From an uncultured Prevotellaceae bacterium (GTDB taxonomy: Bacteria > Bacteroidota > Bacteroidia > Bacteroidales > Bacteroidaceae): a DNA stretch of 25,062 nucleotides. The notes under the pieces are model-generated. The model was given only the letters and a program-made list of their open reading frames with translations. It did not search any database and was not told the DNA's origin. The translations under genes were made by a program, and so were the position numbers. Each line of letters opens with the position of its first letter. Position 1 is the stretch's first letter. Below are positions 23,263 through 25,062 of the stretch, piece after piece. Location: NCBI GenBank assembly GCA_947176655.1, contig CAMWRK010000003.1, forward strand, positions 1-25,062. Direction: 5' to 3'.

Positions 23263-25062
23263 GTGAGAAGGAGTGTGAGAAAGAGAAGGGCTTTATCCTC
23301 ATGGATGCTTCTACTTGTCTCTGTTATTGCCTTGCAGGCGCAGGACAAGATGGATGGCATGGTGAACAGGCTGCGTGCCTTTGGCGCGAAACTGCCGCAG
23401 GAGCAGGTATTCCTGCACATGGACAACAGCAACTACTTCCTGGGCGATACTATATATTATAAGGTGTATGTGCGGCGTGGTGACAACGGACGGCCTACCA
23501 ATATCAGTGGGATACTGTATTGCGAGTTGCTGAACAATGACGGTTATCTGGTGGAGAGACAGATGGTATCGCTTGAAAACGGCGAAGGACATGGCAATTT
23601 CGCCCTGACGGATACACTGATGTATGCCGGATACTATGAATTGCGGGCTTACACGCGCTGGCAACTCAACTGGGGTGTCACGGAACATCCTCATGGCCGC
23701 TGGTCTAAGGATTATTTCTTCTCCAAAGACATGGCGCGCGACTACTACCGCGACTATGAGAAACTCTATTCGCGTGTTTTCCCTGTCTATGACAGGCCGC
23801 AGGCACCCGGCGAATACTTCCCCGACATGACCTTGCGCCCGCTGGCCGAGAACCGCAAGGCTTCCGAGGGTGGACAGCATACTGTCATACAGTTCTTTCC
23901 CGAGGGCGGAAGCCTTACCGCAGGTCTTGCACAGCACGTGGCATGGGAGGCACGCAACGGGCTGGGGCAGGCTCTGGAGGGTACGCTGAGTGTGGCCATG
24001 CCTGACGGTACATCCGTGGTGTCGGAAACACAGAACCGAGGCCGCGGCGTCTTTGAGATTGCCGCTCCGGAGGGATGCGAGCTTGTTGCCGTGTTCCGCC
24101 CGAAAAACGTTGGCGGGACAGCGGGTCCGCAAGGTGCGGAGACGGTCGAAGCACGTCTTCCTAAAGCTGTTGCCAACGGTGTCTCTCTACACGTAGACAC
24201 CGATACTGCCGGCATACATATCATCTGCCATGCTGTGGACAGTGCGGCACAGGAACCTTTGGGGCTGACGATAATGCACAACGGCGTGGTGGCGCACTTC
24301 TGCCATCTTATGTCAGACGGACAGACGCTTGATTTCCGCCCTGCGGAGGCTGGCGTGTACCAGACAACGGTATTCAATGCTGACGGACGTGTATATGCCG
24401 ACAGGCTCTCTTTTTTCCTTCCTTCCGGGTTCAGCACGGATAACGTGGAACTGTCGGGCGTGGGAAACGGAATGTGCAATGCCTTTGCTCCGGTCAGTCT
24501 GGAACTGCATGGCTCACCCGGGGCGAGCCTGTCATTGTCGGTGCGCGATGCAGCTCTAAGCGAGTACACCTATGATACAGGCACCATGTTTACCGAGACA
24601 CTGCTGGCAAGCCAGATACGTGGTTTCGTCCCTGATCCGAAGTGGTTTTTCCTCAAGGACGAGCCACAGAGAAGGGTGGGACTTGATCTTCTTCTCATGG
24701 TTCAGGGGTGGCGCAGGTATTCGTGGCGCGAAATGGCTCTGCCTGGCAACTTCGAACTGAAGCACATGCCCGAAAGCCGTTACCCGCATTGGACAGGACA
24801 GGTGCACAACTATTCCGCCGAGCAGGTGCTGAGCGTGACGGAACAGAAGCAGCGTGACTTTGCCGAGGGTTTCGACAGTAGTGATGACGAAAAGGACGGG
24901 GCGCGAGACGATGCCAGTACCGATAAGGACAAGAGGGACAGGGAAGACGGTGTTGACGATGCGCGCGACCGCTTCAATAAGAAAGAGAACAGGCTGAAAC
25001 ATCCTGTGGCAGTACATGCCGAGTTTTCCCAGCCCGGCAGCGAGGGCGTGTCGGGAGATATG
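23263..25062 (+). CDS. Large MG2-type envelope protein, 3' end outside window
   Basis: The frame is open for 600 codons to the right edge. A signal peptide follows the likely GTG start at 23263: a basic stretch RRSVRKRR, a hydrophobic core SWMLLLVSVIAL and a probable cut near AQA. An alternative ATG at 23305 would leave no positive N-terminus. Residues about 45-75 (LPQEQVFLHMDNSNYFLGDTIYYKVYVRR, of which PQEQVFLHMD and GDTIYYKVYV are most typical) match the first macroglobulin-like MG2 repeat found in large Bacteroidetes envelope proteins, often with a TonB-receptor plug-like domain. Further beta-rich domains follow, then a highly charged segment at codons about 538-580. Function is unknown. 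It lies 104 bp after the DUF2490 gene without a clear promoter, and may be part of the VTC cluster. Confidence 0.75.
   Translation, partial: MRRSVRKRRALSSWMLLLVSVIALQAQDKMDGMVNRLRAFGAKLPQEQVFLHMDNSNYFLGDTIYYKVYVRRGDNGRPTNISGILYCELLNNDGYLVERQMVSLENGEGHGNFALTDTLMYAGYYELRAYTRWQLNWGVTEHPHGRWSKDYFFSKDMARDYYRDYEKLYSRVFPVYDRPQAPGEYFPDMTLRPLAENRKASEGGQHTVIQFFPEGGSLTAGLAQHVAWEARNGLGQALEGTLSVAMPDGTSVVSETQNRGRGVFEIAAPEGCELVAVFRPKNVGGTAGPQGAETVEARLPKAVANGVSLHVDTDTAGIHIICHAVDSAAQEPLGLTIMHNGVVAHFCHLMSDGQTLDFRPAEAGVYQTTVFNADGRVYADRLSFFLPSGFSTDNVELSGVGNGMCNAFAPVSLELHGSPGASLSLSVRDAALSEYTYDTGTMFTETLLASQIRGFVPDPKWFFLKDEPQRRVGLDLLLMVQGWRRYSWREMALPGNFELKHMPESRYPHWTGQVHNYSAEQVLSVTEQKQRDFAEGFDSSDDEKDGARDDASTDKDKRDREDGVDDARDRFNKKENRLKHPVAVHAEFSQPGSEGVSGDM

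Noticed and set aside
23311..24569. Two long minus-strand frames opposite the MG2-type gene
   Set aside because: The plus-strand frame has a signal peptide and an MG2 match and runs through the whole interval.

Overview
The window looks like a chromosomal segment of a Bacteroidales bacterium (Bacteroidota). The grounds are several matches to the Bacteroides-type -7 promoter element TAnnTTTG at plausible distances from starts, few clear Shine-Dalgarno sequences, and characteristic families: tandem FKBP isomerases, a ThrRS-like nucleoside kinase, DUF2490, DUF4956 with a VTC polymerase, and an MG2-type envelope protein. I cannot name genus or species. No tRNA, rRNA, CRISPR array, integrase, transposase or insertion sequence was recognised.

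Layout. (1) 1-1219, minus: two FKBP-type prolyl isomerases, the first cut by the window edge. (2) 1355-7058, plus: a tightly packed housekeeping run of nucleoside kinase, stand-alone NAD(P)HX dehydratase, purE, ispG, a GNAT acetyltransferase and a TtcA-like PP-loop protein, with gaps of 2-32 bp and one ATGA overlap. (3) 7083-15016, minus: an accessory, visibly AT-richer defence island. In transcription order it holds a remnant of an XRE-type regulator, a cytosine-C5 DNA methyltransferase, an McrB-like AAA+ motor, an McrC/LlaJI-like PD-(D/E)XK nuclease, an AlbA_2/HATPase/winged-helix protein, a truncated Vsr endonuclease and an ADP-ribosylglycohydrolase. It ends at a strong hairpin terminator that lies inside the 3' end of the converging ttcA-like gene. 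(4) 15172-19503, minus: RNase R, sigma-54 (rpoN) and a PAP2-like membrane protein. (5) 19628-20710, plus: an SDR epimerase, divergent from RNase R. (6) 21016 to the right edge, plus: VTC polyphosphate polymerase-like protein, DUF4956 membrane protein, DUF2490 outer-membrane protein and a large MG2-type envelope protein that runs off the window.

How the genes work together. The island reads as an McrBC/LlaJI-type restriction-modification operon. The methyltransferase would protect host DNA, and the McrB motor with the McrC-like nuclease would cut unmodified DNA. The AlbA_2 protein is translationally coupled to the nuclease (ATGA overlap), which suggests it is an integral fourth component or regulator. 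The usual upstream XRE controller and the Vsr repair partner are both decayed. This four-gene unit, with the ADP-ribosylglycohydrolase at its end, is the most likely place for undescribed biology in the window. The right-hand VTC/DUF4956/DUF2490/MG2 cluster is a second poorly understood unit, probably linking polyphosphate to the envelope.
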